From Lachnospiraceae bacterium (GTDB lineage Bacteria > Bacillota > Clostridia > Lachnospirales > Lachnospiraceae), in NCBI GenBank assembly GCA_017543445.1, contig JAFYGB010000061.1:1-64000 (forward strand): a stretch of DNA of 64,000 bases, written 5' to 3'. The notes under the pieces were generated by a model. That model was not told the origin of the DNA, did not search any database, and worked only from the letters and a program-made list of their open reading frames with translations. Made by a program: the position numbers and the translations under genes. Positions 1 through 7,776 of the stretch are shown one piece after another (the stretch's first letter is position 1; each line of letters starts with the position of its first letter).

Positions 1-112
1 ATAATAAGCTGTTCTCAATCTTTTAATTCTCTTTGAATTTTCAAGGTTGGAGTATACTATTTGATTGTCAAGGTGCGTGTCTGCATGTTTCCATCGCCCG
101 GAGAAAGACGAG

Positions 113-201
113 CGGAGAAGGAGGGATTTGAACCCTCGCGCCGCTATTAACGACCTACTCCCTTTCCAGGGGAGCCCCTTCAACCTCTTGGGTACTTCTC
201 C
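113..201 (-). tRNA. tRNA-Ser (GGA anticodon)
   Basis: On the minus strand the 7-bp acceptor stem GGAGAAG (195-201) pairs with CTTCTCC (114-120), with discriminator G at 113. The anticodon loop reads CTGGAAA, so the anticodon is GGA (serine). A long variable arm, typical of class II tRNA-Ser, and a GGTTCAAATCC T-loop are visible. CCA is not encoded. It follows the second tRNA-Ser gene on the same strand. Confidence 0.95.
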
Positions 202-248
202 AAACGGTTGATGCAGATTTCATATTCTGTGCACTCAAGTGCACATCG

Positions 249-334
249 CGGAGAGAGTGGGATTCGAACCCACGCGCCCTTTCGGACAAACGGTTTTCAA
301 GACCGCCTCGTTATGACCGCTTCGATATCTCTCC
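249..334 (-). tRNA. tRNA-Ser (UGA anticodon)
   Basis: Minus-strand class II tRNA. Acceptor GGAGAGA (328-334) pairs with 250-256, and the discriminator base is 249. The anticodon loop CTTGAAA gives anticodon TGA (serine). The T-arm GGTTCGAATCC is intact and the variable arm is long. It lies 47 bp upstream of the tRNA-Ser(GGA) gene and the two are probably one transcript. Confidence 0.95.
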
Positions 335-351
335 TTAAGCAGTGCCTAACT

Positions 352-380
352 ATGATATAACGGTTTCACTCGTTTGTCAA
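352..380 (-). promoter_or_regulatory. sigma-70 promoter for the tRNA-Ser pair
   Basis: Read on the minus strand: TTGACA (375-380), 17-bp spacer, TATCAT (352-357). It lies 18 bp upstream of the first tRNA-Ser and shares the block TTGACAAACG with a second promoter 62 bp upstream. Confidence 0.75.
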
Positions 381-413
381 GCGTTCGTCGCCTTTTTATC
401 AGCGGCATTGAAT

Positions 414-442
414 ATCATATCAAAACAGCCTGCGTTTGTCAA
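414..442 (-). promoter_or_regulatory. second tandem sigma-70 promoter upstream of the tRNA-Ser pair
   Basis: Minus-strand TTGACA (437-442), 17-bp spacer, TATGAT (414-419). The -35 region TTGACAAACG is identical to that of the promoter at 352-380, so the tRNA genes appear to have two tandem promoters. The rest of 335-517 shows no gene. Confidence 0.65.
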
Positions 443-517
443 CACCTTTTTTTGCAATTTTCTCGGATAATTTTACAGGTTTTCATAAGGATACGGAACC
501 GCTCCCCGATGAGCCCG

Positions 518-1894
518 TCAGATTTCTCCGATCAGATCCCGGATCACCTCGCCGGCCATCAAAAGGCCCACGGTTCCGGGAACGTAGGAAATGCTTCCCG
601 GTGCTACTTTTGTGCGCGGTTTTTTCACGCTTTCGTCGGTTTGCGCAGAGCTTTCTTCTTCCGTTTTCGTCGTCTGCGGGGTCAATGCCGTTTCTTCCGA
701 ATATACGACCTTCAGATGCTCGATGCCGCGCTTCTTCAGTTCGCGCCGCATCACGCGTGCCAGCGGACATGTCCGCGTCTGGCTGATGTCCGCCACCTTA
801 AATCCTTGCGCGCTTAATTTATTGCCCGCGCCCATCGCACTGATGATCGAAATCCCGTACTCCTGTGCGATCTCGGCCAGGCGCAGTTTTCCGCTCACCG
901 TATCAATGGCGTCCACGATGTAATCGAACTGATCGAACGGGAAATCCCCCTCCGTCTCCGGCAGGAAGAACTTCTCATAAGAATAAACGCAAACATCCGG
1001 GGATATTTGCTTCACTCTCGCGCTCGCCGCCTCGGTCTTCGGCTTGCCGATCCAGTCGGTCGTGGCCAATATCTGGCGGTTCAGGTTCGTTGCGCTCACG
1101 GTGTCATGATCCACCAGGTGCAGCGTGCCCACGCCCGCTCGCGCCAATGCCTCAACTGCATAGCCGCCGACGCCGCCTAAGCCAAACACTGCCACCCTTG
1201 CATCACGAAGACGCAAAAGTCCGTCCGTTCCTATTAACATACGCGTGCGCGCGTAGATGTCCTCGACCGGCTGTCCCGGGATCACGTCCGAAGCGACCAG
1301 AAATGCACGTCCCTCGTAGACTTCCACCACATTGACCGAGCAGTTCGGCGGCACCTTGCCATGCCAGAAATCCGTCGAATCCTTATATACTGAATTCAGT
1401 AGGCCGCGGGTCGCGCAGCCGTGCGTCGAAAGCAAAACGTTCGCATCGCGCAGATCCTCGCGCACCATCAGGCGCTTCAAGAATGCGCCCGTCCGCTCGC
1501 AGATCGCCTGCACCGTCTCGCCGCCTTCCGGCGGGATATAGTTAAAAGAGTCCGTCATGAACAGGCCGAATTCCGCCTTCGGGACCTCGCAGTTTTCCCC
1601 CTTGCAGGTCAGTCCTTCCCACACGCCGAAATCGATCTCCTGGATCGCAGGTTCGATCTCGATCTCGATCGAAGGATCGGTCGCCGCATTCTCCTCCAAA
1701 ACGATGTGCGCCGTTTGCAGCGCACGTGTCAGCGGACTCGAGATCACGGCATCAAAGTGCACGTCCCTAAGCCCCTGCCCGGCTACATGCGCGAGGGCCA
1801 GTCCATTTTCATTCAGCGGGATGTCCAACCGCCCCTGCAGCCGTCCGAGCAGATTGTACTGTGTCTGCCCGTGGCGAATGATGTATATCTTCAT
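518..1894 (-). CDS. histidine phosphatase - TcdA-like (ThiF/E1 fold) fusion protein
   Basis: A two-domain fusion. Residues 1 to about 205 are a phosphoglycerate-mutase-type histidine phosphatase: the catalytic RHGQ motif is at residues 7-10 and a second histidine sits in STHGCATRG. Residues from about 215 to 458 match the ThiF/E1 superfamily, closest to TcdA, the tRNA threonylcarbamoyladenosine dehydratase that makes cyclic t6A: nucleotide loop VFGLGGVGGYAVEAL, then DHDTVSATNLNRQ and VDAIDTVSGK. A charged insert (TKTEEESSAQTDESVKK) interrupts the C-terminal part before the final helix. The start ATG has a GGAGATGAT ribosome site inside the upstream GNAT gene and overlaps its stop by four bases. 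Each half is confidently assigned. The meaning of the fusion is unknown; the phosphatase half could act on a separate small molecule. Confidence 0.9.
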   Translation of the reverse strand: MKIYIIRHGQTQYNLLGRLQGRLDIPLNENGLALAHVAGQGLRDVHFDAVISSPLTRALQTAHIVLEENAATDPSIEIEIEPAIQEIDFGVWEGLTCKGENCEVPKAEFGLFMTDSFNYIPPEGGETVQAICERTGAFLKRLMVREDLRDANVLLSTHGCATRGLLNSVYKDSTDFWHGKVPPNCSVNVVEVYEGRAFLVASDVIPGQPVEDIYARTRMLIGTDGLLRLRDARVAVFGLGGVGGYAVEALARAGVGTLHLVDHDTVSATNLNRQILATTDWIGKPKTEAASARVKQISPDVCVYSYEKFFLPETEGDFPFDQFDYIVDAIDTVSGKLRLAEIAQEYGISIISAMGAGNKLSAQGFKVADISQTRTCPLARVMRRELKKRGIEHLKVVYSEETALTPQTTKTEEESSAQTDESVKKPRTKVAPGSISYVPGTVGLLMAGEVIRDLIGEI

Positions 1895-2358
1895 AAGATC
1901 ATCTCCATGCCCGTCTTCTGCACGCCCATGCCCAGGCTCTCATAGAACGCACGCGCCGCGTCATTGCCCTCCCAGACATTCAGCGTAATGTTGTAACAGC
2001 CGATCGAACGGGCGTAATCTGCGATGTACTCGTAGATCGTGCGGCCGATATGCTTCCCGCGGGCGGACTGCTCCACACAAATATCGTCAATATAAAGCGT
2101 CGTATGATCCGGCTGATTATTGTTTCCGATGTGTGGCTGAAGTATGCAGAAACCATAGCCCTGCACGACGCCATCTACGTCTGCCACGAAGACCGGCGTA
2201 TCGTCCGCCTGCAGGATGTCGCGAAGCTGCTGAGCATTATACTTCGTTTTATCCGCTAAAAACAGGTCCGGCCTGCGGACCTGATGTACGTTATTCACCT
2301 GAACTAACAGTTCCAGGATGCGGGGGATGTCCCCCTCAGAAGCTCTGCGTATCGTCAT
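1891..2358 (-). CDS. GNAT family N-acetyltransferase
   Basis: 155 residues, a complete single-domain GNAT. The fold shows the opening TIRRASEGDIPRILELL, the central strand LYIDDICVEQSARGKHIGR (acetyl-CoA pyrophosphate loop, with RGKHIG in place of the usual Q/RxxGxG/A) and the terminal NVWEGNDAARAFYESLGM. It would transfer an acetyl group from acetyl-CoA to an amine; the substrate is not predictable. The start is set by GGAGGGGTT directly before ATG. It overlaps the downstream phosphatase-TcdA fusion by four bases, so the two are translationally coupled, and bioY lies 12 bp upstream. All three are probably one operon. Confidence 0.9.
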   Translation of the reverse strand: MTIRRASEGDIPRILELLVQVNNVHQVRRPDLFLADKTKYNAQQLRDILQADDTPVFVADVDGVVQGYGFCILQPHIGNNNQPDHTTLYIDDICVEQSARGKHIGRTIYEYIADYARSIGCYNITLNVWEGNDAARAFYESLGMGVQKTGMEMIL

Positions 2359-2370
2359 AACCCCTCCGGA

Positions 2371-2943
2371 TCATTCGTAGTAATTCATAAGATGTGCTGC
2401 AGTCAATGCTTTCCTTAAGCCCAGCCCCATCGTGAAACAAAACGCGATCTTCAGCGCGTCGAACAAAAGGAAGGGAACGACGCAAACGCCGAGGGCTGCG
2501 ACAAAACTCATCTTCGTCAAGAACATGAACCAAATCGTTCCAAACAGATAGCAGACAGCCAGGCCCAGTACCATGCCGACCACATGCATGTAACTCTTTT
2601 TATACGAGAAACGATCGATAAAGAAACCCGCGATCAGCGCCATCAGGATGTAACCGATGATATAGCCGCCGGTCGGTCCCGAAAGCTTCTGGAAGCCGCC
2701 CTGGTAGCCCGTAAAAACGGGAAGCCCGACCGCGCCGAGCAGGATATATACCAGCGTCGCAACCACGCTCTTAAACATGCCGAGCACATATACGGTAAGC
2801 AGGATCGCCGCAACGCCAAGCGACACCGGAACGGCGCCGATTGGGACCGAAACCGGGCCCAGCACACAGCAGACCGCTGTCATCAGGCCAATGATAGCCA
2901 GTGTCTTCGTCGAAATGTTACTTTTGGTCTTTTCTGTTGCCAT
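2371..2943 (-). CDS. bioY: BioY family biotin transporter (ECF S component)
   Basis: About 190 residues with roughly six membrane helices. BioY hallmarks are the segments GPVSVPIGAVPVSLG and GLPVFTGYQGGFQKLSGPTG and a late helix FLLFDALKIAFCF. BioY binds biotin in the membrane and works with the shared ECF energizing module (EcfA, EcfA', EcfT) or alone. The start at 2943 (MATEKTK) is chosen over an upstream ATG at 2967 because AAGAAGG lies 7 bp before it and the upstream codon has no ribosome site. A promoter at 2992-3020 and a short leader hairpin precede it. No obvious BirA operator is visible. Confidence 0.9.
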   Translation of the reverse strand: MATEKTKSNISTKTLAIIGLMTAVCCVLGPVSVPIGAVPVSLGVAAILLTVYVLGMFKSVVATLVYILLGAVGLPVFTGYQGGFQKLSGPTGGYIIGYILMALIAGFFIDRFSYKKSYMHVVGMVLGLAVCYLFGTIWFMFLTKMSFVAALGVCVVPFLLFDALKIAFCFTMGLGLRKALTAAHLMNYYE

Positions 2944-2961
2944 ATTAAACCTTCTTTCCAA

Positions 2962-2981
2962 CCGCATTTTTCCGAATGCGG
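2962..2981 (-). other. leader hairpin in bioY 5' UTR
   Basis: CCGCATT-cggaaa-AATGCGG forms a perfect 7-bp stem in the short bioY leader, between the promoter -10 and the ribosome site. It could affect messenger stability or translation; the role is unknown. Confidence 0.45.
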
Positions 2982-2991
2982 CACGCCCATT

Positions 2992-3020
2992 ATTCTAGCA
3001 CAGGGCCGCCTGTCTGTCAA
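2992..3020 (-). promoter_or_regulatory. sigma-70 promoter of the bioY-GNAT-fusion operon
   Basis: Minus-strand TTGACA (3015-3020), 17-bp spacer, TAGAAT (2992-2997), about 50 bp before the bioY start. Confidence 0.75.
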
Positions 3021-3034
3021 TGCGACTGGATCCC

Positions 3035-3601
3035 TCAAAGTGCCTGTACGTAAGCCTCTGCCTCGAAATAATCCGTGAATATCCGCGCCGGTTCCGGCAC
3101 CTGTATCTTCGTCATAAACACATGGTACGGCGTCCCGAAATCCTGCACAAATCGGGCAATGAATTCCTCCCCGTAATACTGCCCCATGACCGCCCGGTCA
3201 TCGAGGGTCCGCGCCACCACGTGAAAGCCGAGTTCCTTCTGATACGCCTCCACCAGCGGGCCGTGCGCCGGCTCTTCCGTGTCCGATGCCACTCCCTCAG
3301 CTAGCGCACAGATGCAGACCAGTTTCTCCACACGTTCCCGCAAAAACGGCGCGACCTGCTTCAGGAAACCTCGCCCGGGGCGTGCGGAAAACAGCGAAAC
3401 GAGCCACCCGTCTGCGGTGATCGAGAAGCCCGCGCGGCCGTCCTCCGCCAGATAATTCTCCTGCTCCTCGTACGCATTGTCCTCAGGAGGCGCTAAAAAC
3501 GCGCCCCGTCGCATCACGGCGCGGCTTTCGGCAAATGCTTTTTGAAATGTCGCGGCATCCACGCGCCGCAGCCCAAACTCCCTCATATATATCTCCCCCA
3601 A
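3035..3601 (-). CDS. hypothetical soluble protein, possibly GNAT-like
   Basis: 188 residues, not firmly recognised. The sequence has a mixed alpha/beta look with no signal peptide or membrane helix. Its middle and end (ADGWLVSLFSARPGRG, VCICALAEGVASD, LVEAYQKELGFHVVARTLDD) resemble the core of an N-acetyltransferase-like fold, where a strand is followed by a glycine/arginine turn, but the acetyl-CoA loop is not clear enough to assert activity. An alternative in-frame start is MREFGLRR, six codons in (3586), also preceded by a purine-rich stretch. It lies between bioY and a strong terminator, so it is a short transcription unit of its own. Confidence 0.6.
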   Translation of the reverse strand: MGEIYMREFGLRRVDAATFQKAFAESRAVMRRGAFLAPPEDNAYEEQENYLAEDGRAGFSITADGWLVSLFSARPGRGFLKQVAPFLRERVEKLVCICALAEGVASDTEEPAHGPLVEAYQKELGFHVVARTLDDRAVMGQYYGEEFIARFVQDFGTPYHVFMTKIQVPEPARIFTDYFEAEAYVQAL

Positions 3602-3618
3602 TCGGCTCTTTCGATTCC

Positions 3619-3660
3619 AAACAAAAACGCCCGGACAAAAGCAGCACTTCCGTCCGGGCG
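3619..3660 (-). terminator. rho-independent terminator after the DUF6442 gene
   Basis: A perfect 9-bp stem (CGCCCGGAC at 3628-3636 with GTCCGGGCG at 3652-3660) is followed on the minus strand by TTTTTGTTT. It ends transcription from the gene at 3722-4090. Confidence 0.85.
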
Positions 3661-3721
3661 ATCCATTATGGATAGAACACAGGCATCACGACCTAACACC
3701 GTTTTGCCACAAGTATTTCGT

Positions 3722-4090
3722 TTACAGTACTCCGCCGTGATCCACCATATCGAGAATGTACATCACGATAAAGAAGATGGTGAGCGCGCCCCAGATCAGG
3801 CCGGTGAGCGTGTACGGCAGGCGTTTCGTCCGGTAGCCATAGTAGTAAAAACTAACGGTACAGAATGAGCCGACCAATGCATACATGCCGAAATTCTGCT
3901 TTCCCTGAAGAACGATCTCCAGGATAAACATGATGATCGCCAAGATGATGCTGACGATGCTCGCGATCCGTATGCCCTTCGATTCTACTTCGATCAGATA
4001 GAGTTCCTTGATCTTCGGATCCTTCTCCTTATTCTCTTTACTCTCCGTATTCTCTGTATTCATCTTCTCTTGTTCCGTATTCTCACTCAT
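3722..4090 (-). CDS. DUF6442 family small membrane protein
   Basis: 122 residues. A hydrophilic, Glu/Lys/Asn-rich N-terminus of about 30 residues is followed by KDPKIKELYLIEVESKGIR, the signature of DUF6442 proteins, then three predicted membrane helices (around 45-65, 72-90 and 98-118) with a YYGYRTKRLPYTLTG loop. The start at 4090 (MSENTEQ) is set by GGGAGG 8 bp upstream; the longer frame to 4186 has no ribosome site and runs into the promoter leader. The function of the family is unknown. It has its own promoter (4187-4215) and terminator. Confidence 0.8.
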   Translation of the reverse strand: MSENTEQEKMNTENTESKENKEKDPKIKELYLIEVESKGIRIASIVSIILAIIMFILEIVLQGKQNFGMYALVGSFCTVSFYYYGYRTKRLPYTLTGLIWGALTIFFIVMYILDMVDHGGVL

Positions 4091-4186
4091 ATGAACACAC
4101 CTCCCATGATACTTCTTAGGTGTCCCGAACCACGGCATTTCCTCCCCGGCCATGTCCGCTCGACCATGAATCATTTTCCTGCTCAT

Positions 4187-4215
4187 ATTCTATCATTTGC
4201 GCCGCCCTGTGTCAA
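4187..4215 (-). promoter_or_regulatory. sigma-70 promoter of the DUF6442 gene
   Basis: Minus-strand TTGACA (4210-4215), 17-bp spacer, TAGAAT (4187-4192). The same TAGAAT -10 form is used by bioY. Confidence 0.7.
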
Positions 4216-4247
4216 TACGCGTTCCGCCATTTCAAGTCCCGGCGACA

Positions 4248-4922
4248 CTATTTCTGTTTATCCTTCAGGCTAAAGATACAACGTTGGAATATGCGCACCT
4301 TATCCAAGCCATACTTCTTTACGCTGAAGTGGATGGAACCTCCTGCATACTCGATCTTCAGGAATGACTTGCACAGGAGCACAAACATGAGGAGCAGGAA
4401 AACTCCGAAAATGAGACAGATAATTCCGCCCACTGATTTGATCGTGGCCAAACCGATCATCGCCGACAGCGCTCCTAAGATCACGAAGATCCACGGCCGG
4501 AAATAGACGATCGATACTCCGGTAATATCTTCTATGTTTACGATCTCTTCCTGCTTCACCTTACTGATCACACCCTGATCGCCATAGTAGTACAGTCTCT
4601 TATTGGTAATAACGGAATCCTCGGATTTCCATCCTTCGCCCGCTACCAAGTTCAGTCCATAGCCGTTCTTCAAAGAGCATATCGCCCGCTCCGACGGGTC
4701 GACAAACCCGGTAGCTCCTGTTGAGGAAACGTAACTAACGTGTTCGATCCTCGTCGGGGTACTCCCACTCAAGCTACTCGTCGGATCTACCGACGCTAAG
4801 ATCGACTGCGCAGACGGGTTTCCAGTCATTCCACTTGCTGCCTCGATCCGCGTTCCGCAAACGGTACAAAAACCAGCACCATCCGGAACCGCCGTTCCAC
4901 ATTTCGGACAATTCATTGCCAT
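4248..4922 (-). CDS. zinc-ribbon protein with PH-like domain and membrane hairpin
   Basis: 224 residues. The N-terminus carries a zinc ribbon, CPKCGTAVPDGAGFCTVCG (two CxxC pairs). A Ser/Thr/Gly-rich linker leads to a PH-like region (ERAICSLKNGYGLNLVAGE, ITNKRLYYYGDQG, EEIVNIEDITGVSIVYF) of the kind found in bacterial stress-responsive bPH proteins. Two hydrophobic helices (about 150-190) then form a membrane hairpin before a short cytoplasmic beta tail. The start at 4922 (MAMNCPK) is chosen because GGGAGG lies 9 bp upstream. Role unknown; such proteins probably sense or bind at the inner face of the membrane. Confidence 0.8.
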   Translation of the reverse strand: MAMNCPKCGTAVPDGAGFCTVCGTRIEAASGMTGNPSAQSILASVDPTSSLSGSTPTRIEHVSYVSSTGATGFVDPSERAICSLKNGYGLNLVAGEGWKSEDSVITNKRLYYYGDQGVISKVKQEEIVNIEDITGVSIVYFRPWIFVILGALSAMIGLATIKSVGGIICLIFGVFLLLMFVLLCKSFLKIEYAGGSIHFSVKKYGLDKVRIFQRCIFSLKDKQK

Positions 4923-4983
4923 CTTTCTCATCCTCCCATCATTGAATTGTAATCGCACATGTACACCACCGTGTGTTGCCTTC

Positions 4984-5013
4984 AGTATACCACCAAATGA
5001 ACAGGCAAGTCAA
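4984..5013 (-). promoter_or_regulatory. sigma-70 promoter of the zinc-ribbon gene
   Basis: Minus-strand TTGACT (5008-5013), 18-bp spacer, TATACT (4984-4989). Confidence 0.65.
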
Positions 5014-5061
5014 TGCACCGCGCCGAAAAGAAGGCCTTTCCGAGTGTGATTTTCGAGATTC

Positions 5062-5100
5062 AAAAAAGCCGCTGTACCTCATCGGTACAACGGCTTTTTA
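5062..5100 (-). terminator. rho-independent terminator after the Ig-like anchored protein
   Basis: A near-perfect stem AAAAAGCCG-TGTACC / GGTACA-CGGCTTTTT around the loop tcat. T-runs occur on both strands, so it can work in both directions; on the minus strand it lies 18 bp after the stop at 5118. Confidence 0.85.
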
Positions 5101-5117
5101 TACCTTAGACTATCCGA

Positions 5118-6068
5118 TCATTTTGTCGAAAACTTGATTGGGTCTGTCTCAAAGAGGACGCCGAAGGTATCCTTATCTCGAACTCGGAATTTTAACTCGA
5201 CTTCATCCACGGAGGTGATCCCGTTTTTCTCCAGATCGCTGGACAGAAGTGTAATATCATCGATCGCCATCTTCTGGTCGTACACTGTGCTGGAAAACAA
5301 AGCGGTAACCATAAATCCATTGATCGATACGTCATCACAAGTGATCGTGATCTTCTTCCCGGATTTATTCTCGATGTAGAGCAGAATGCCCGCTCCCCAG
5401 AAGCTATTCTCATCCACATATTTTCCGACCACACGAATACCATCTCGGTTCAGTAGTTCCTTACCCGCATCATTCGGAGTCGTATCCATGTTGGCATATT
5501 CCGAAGTTTTGATCGTAACCGGATCTAAACGTTTTTCGATCATGTAGGATGATGCGTCCGAAATGTAAAAGTATATCTCGATCTGTCCAACCACATCGAT
5601 GCCGGCTGCTTCCAGATCCGACGATGACAGATGCAAGGTTTCATTTGCTTTTTTTCCGACTGCAACCGTGCTCGAAAACAAATCGCTGATCATATAATTG
5701 TTCACGATCAATGCGTCACATCCGACGCGGACATCTTTCGTAGAATTATTCTCAATCAGCAGCTTAATTCCGTCGCCCCAGATCAATTCATCATTGACAT
5801 ATTCTTTGGCAGTCACCTTAACACCGTCTTCTTCAAATAGAACCTGCTCCGTGATCGACTCCTTTACCTTTCCCTTTGAGCCACTGTCGCTGGTCGCCTG
5901 AGGTGTGTTTTCACCGGGAGCGGTGTTATTTCCTGTTTGCGACTGACTATCCGCATTAGTGATTGGCTTTACATCCTTTTCCTTGTCTTTCTGCGACATT
6001 GCCGCACCGACGCCCAGTACGACCACGATCAATACGATGATCCACAGCTTTTTATGATTTCTGAACAT
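5118..6068 (-). CDS. membrane-anchored protein with two tandem beta-sandwich repeats
   Basis: 316 residues. An N-terminal uncleaved anchor (LWIIVLIVVVLGVGAAM, residues 8-24) is followed by a Ser/Gly/Thr/Gln-rich linker to about residue 68, then two homologous extracellular domains of about 115 residues. Both contain the pattern GIxxxxKxYVxxxxxWGxGIxLLIEN and a later xxxLFSSTV and LSSDLExxGI segment, so one arose from the other by duplication. The fold is probably Ig-like. AAAGGAGATCAAAGAT before ATG supports the start. No enzyme motif is seen. It is a single-gene unit next to the kinase operon; whether it is a kinase substrate is not known. Confidence 0.75.
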   Translation of the reverse strand: MFRNHKKLWIIVLIVVVLGVGAAMSQKDKEKDVKPITNADSQSQTGNNTAPGENTPQATSDSGSKGKVKESITEQVLFEEDGVKVTAKEYVNDELIWGDGIKLLIENNSTKDVRVGCDALIVNNYMISDLFSSTVAVGKKANETLHLSSSDLEAAGIDVVGQIEIYFYISDASSYMIEKRLDPVTIKTSEYANMDTTPNDAGKELLNRDGIRVVGKYVDENSFWGAGILLYIENKSGKKITITCDDVSINGFMVTALFSSTVYDQKMAIDDITLLSSDLEKNGITSVDEVELKFRVRDKDTFGVLFETDPIKFSTK

Positions 6069-6133
6069 ATCTTTGATCTCCTTTCGTTTTTATAGAACTG
6101 TTAAGTGATTCTATTATACAAAAGACAACTGCC

Positions 6134-6163
6134 AAAAACCCCCACCGAAATGGTGAGGGTTTT
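6134..6163 (-). terminator. terminator after the kinase operon
   Basis: Stem AAAACCCCCACC / TGGTGAGGGTTTT with a GAAA loop lies 16 bp downstream of the kinase stop. The stem ends in T-runs on both strands. Confidence 0.8.
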
Positions 6164-6179
6164 CTGAATTATTTCTAAA

Positions 6180-7259
6180 TTATTTTCGGAAAATCATTTG
6201 AATGACTAATACGACCAATACAGAGATCAAAAGGAGCAGACCTAGCAAGATCAAATCCAAGATAATAATACTTTTTGTCTTCTCCTTGCCCATTTTTTTG
6301 TTGAGACCCAGTTTTCCGTGAAGCCCGAGATAATCTCCCGACACACACAACACAGAGAAAAAGCCCGTGATGGCCCAGATGCGTGATCCAATGTCTCCGA
6401 CAAAGGATGTGGCTGTTTTAGCGCCATTCACCCAGTATACCAGCCAATAAACGTAAAACGCTCCGCAAAGAACCGCGACTAGCGGATGTGTCTTTCGCAT
6501 GCCCGGAAGCAGATAGCGTCGCCATCCCATATCATCAGGAGCGTTCAATGCTTCCTCAACTTCCTGCATGGTTTCATAACGACGTTCCGCATCCAAATAT
6601 GTGCACTTTTGGATCACATTCCCGAGCAAACCTTTGACTGTTTGTTCCGAAGGGAACTGCGAGGGAAATGATCCCGTAAGCATCACATTCATCAGCACAC
6701 CCAACGCATAGATGTCTGTCTTAACCGTAGACGCACCGAAACCGTACTGTTCCGGAGCCGCATAGCCCGGCGTTCCGAGCAGAACCGTATCGCGCCCTTG
6801 TATGCTCTGTGCTAATTTCGCTGTATTGTAATCCACCAGATACACACGGCCGTCCGGACAGCAGATCACATTCGACGGTTTTATATCGCGGTGAATGATC
6901 GGCGGCGTATTACTATGCAAAACACGCAACGTCTCCACCAAAAGAAGGGCGATTCTCTTCGTCTCATCCTCCGTAAACAGGACGCCGCCGTCCAGCACAT
7001 CCTGTATACTCGAACCGCTGATATACTCCTCGATCAGGATCAGCCGGTCCCCATCCACGATCTTATCGTAGATGCGGGGAATGCCCTGCACCGGATGCGA
7101 CATCAGGAAGTCATATACTTCAGGTTGGAAAACCGAACGGATTTTGCGCACGAAAGGCTGGCCGCTCTCCCGGTCTGTGACTAACGTCACCAGTCCGTTT
7201 CCCGAGAGATCGGCAGTCACCTGATAACGAGATAACCTAGCCTGCTCTTCGTATGTCAT
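6180..7259 (-). CDS. membrane-anchored Ser/Thr protein kinase
   Basis: 359 residues. The kinase domain spans about 10-260: a VAIK-like lysine in FVRKIRS, catalytic loop IIHRDIKPSNVICC, metal-binding segment VYLVDYNTA where the usual DFG is replaced by DYN, activation-segment end GTPGYAAPEQYGF, and DIYALGVLM. All core catalytic residues (K, D, N, D) are present, so it should be active. The glycine-rich loop is weak (LSGNGLVTLV). The C-terminus carries several membrane helices (about 262-285, 298-315 and 330-355), placing the kinase on the inner face of the membrane. AGGAGATTGCG precedes ATG. It is the last gene of the operon thrH - HTH-like protein - kinase, 33 bp after its neighbour. Confidence 0.88.
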   Translation of the reverse strand: MTYEEQARLSRYQVTADLSGNGLVTLVTDRESGQPFVRKIRSVFQPEVYDFLMSHPVQGIPRIYDKIVDGDRLILIEEYISGSSIQDVLDGGVLFTEDETKRIALLLVETLRVLHSNTPPIIHRDIKPSNVICCPDGRVYLVDYNTAKLAQSIQGRDTVLLGTPGYAAPEQYGFGASTVKTDIYALGVLMNVMLTGSFPSQFPSEQTVKGLLGNVIQKCTYLDAERRYETMQEVEEALNAPDDMGWRRYLLPGMRKTHPLVAVLCGAFYVYWLVYWVNGAKTATSFVGDIGSRIWAITGFFSVLCVSGDYLGLHGKLGLNKKMGKEKTKSIIILDLILLGLLLLISVLVVLVIQMIFRK

Positions 7260-7292
7260 CGCAATCTCCTAAGTCTGCCGCATGCACATGCA

Positions 7293-7757
7293 TCAACCTG
7301 GTTCGGAAGAAGCCAGCAACGGCTCCATATTCGAGGCGCACAGGATATCATTGACCGAATCGATCCCCTTTACGCCATGATATAAACAAGAGATCAGTAC
7401 CGCATCGCGCTCCACGCGCGGGTACAACGGCGACATTCCGTACAACTTCAGCGCCCGCTGCACCTCGGTCAGGTCCAACCCGCCGCCCAGGCACAGCCGC
7501 AGGATATAATCCCGCTCCGCCGTGTGTCGCTCCTGACGCAGTAGCTTCTGCCCGTAACTGTAGGAAAAATCCGCAGCCAGGATCACATCTTTGATCTTGT
7601 ATCCATGCTGGGAAAACATCGCCTTCATGTATTCATAAAAAGGACGCTCGGAGGTCGCCATCGCCTCTTTCGGAAGCTCGGCCGCCTCGATCACCGCGCT
7701 GGGCGGCACCTGTTTCAAGACGTCCATCAATTCTTCTGTGGAAATGTTCGTCTTCAT
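7293..7757 (-). CDS. HTH-like small protein of the kinase operon
   Basis: 154 residues, soluble, mostly helical. The central segment (KDVILAADFSYSYGQKLLRQERHTAERDYILRLCLGGGLDLTEVQRALKLYG) reads like a Cro/C1-type helix-turn-helix with a long recognition region, followed by the helix pair PRVERDAVLISCLYHG. I infer DNA or protein binding rather than enzymatic activity. It sits between thrH (19 bp) and the membrane kinase (33 bp), so it is likely a regulator or target of the kinase. GAGAGGTGGAAAC precedes the ATG. The function is not known. Confidence 0.7.
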   Translation of the reverse strand: MKTNISTEELMDVLKQVPPSAVIEAAELPKEAMATSERPFYEYMKAMFSQHGYKIKDVILAADFSYSYGQKLLRQERHTAERDYILRLCLGGGLDLTEVQRALKLYGMSPLYPRVERDAVLISCLYHGVKGIDSVNDILCASNMEPLLASSEPG

Positions 7758-7776
7758 GTTTCCACCTCTCGGTCGA

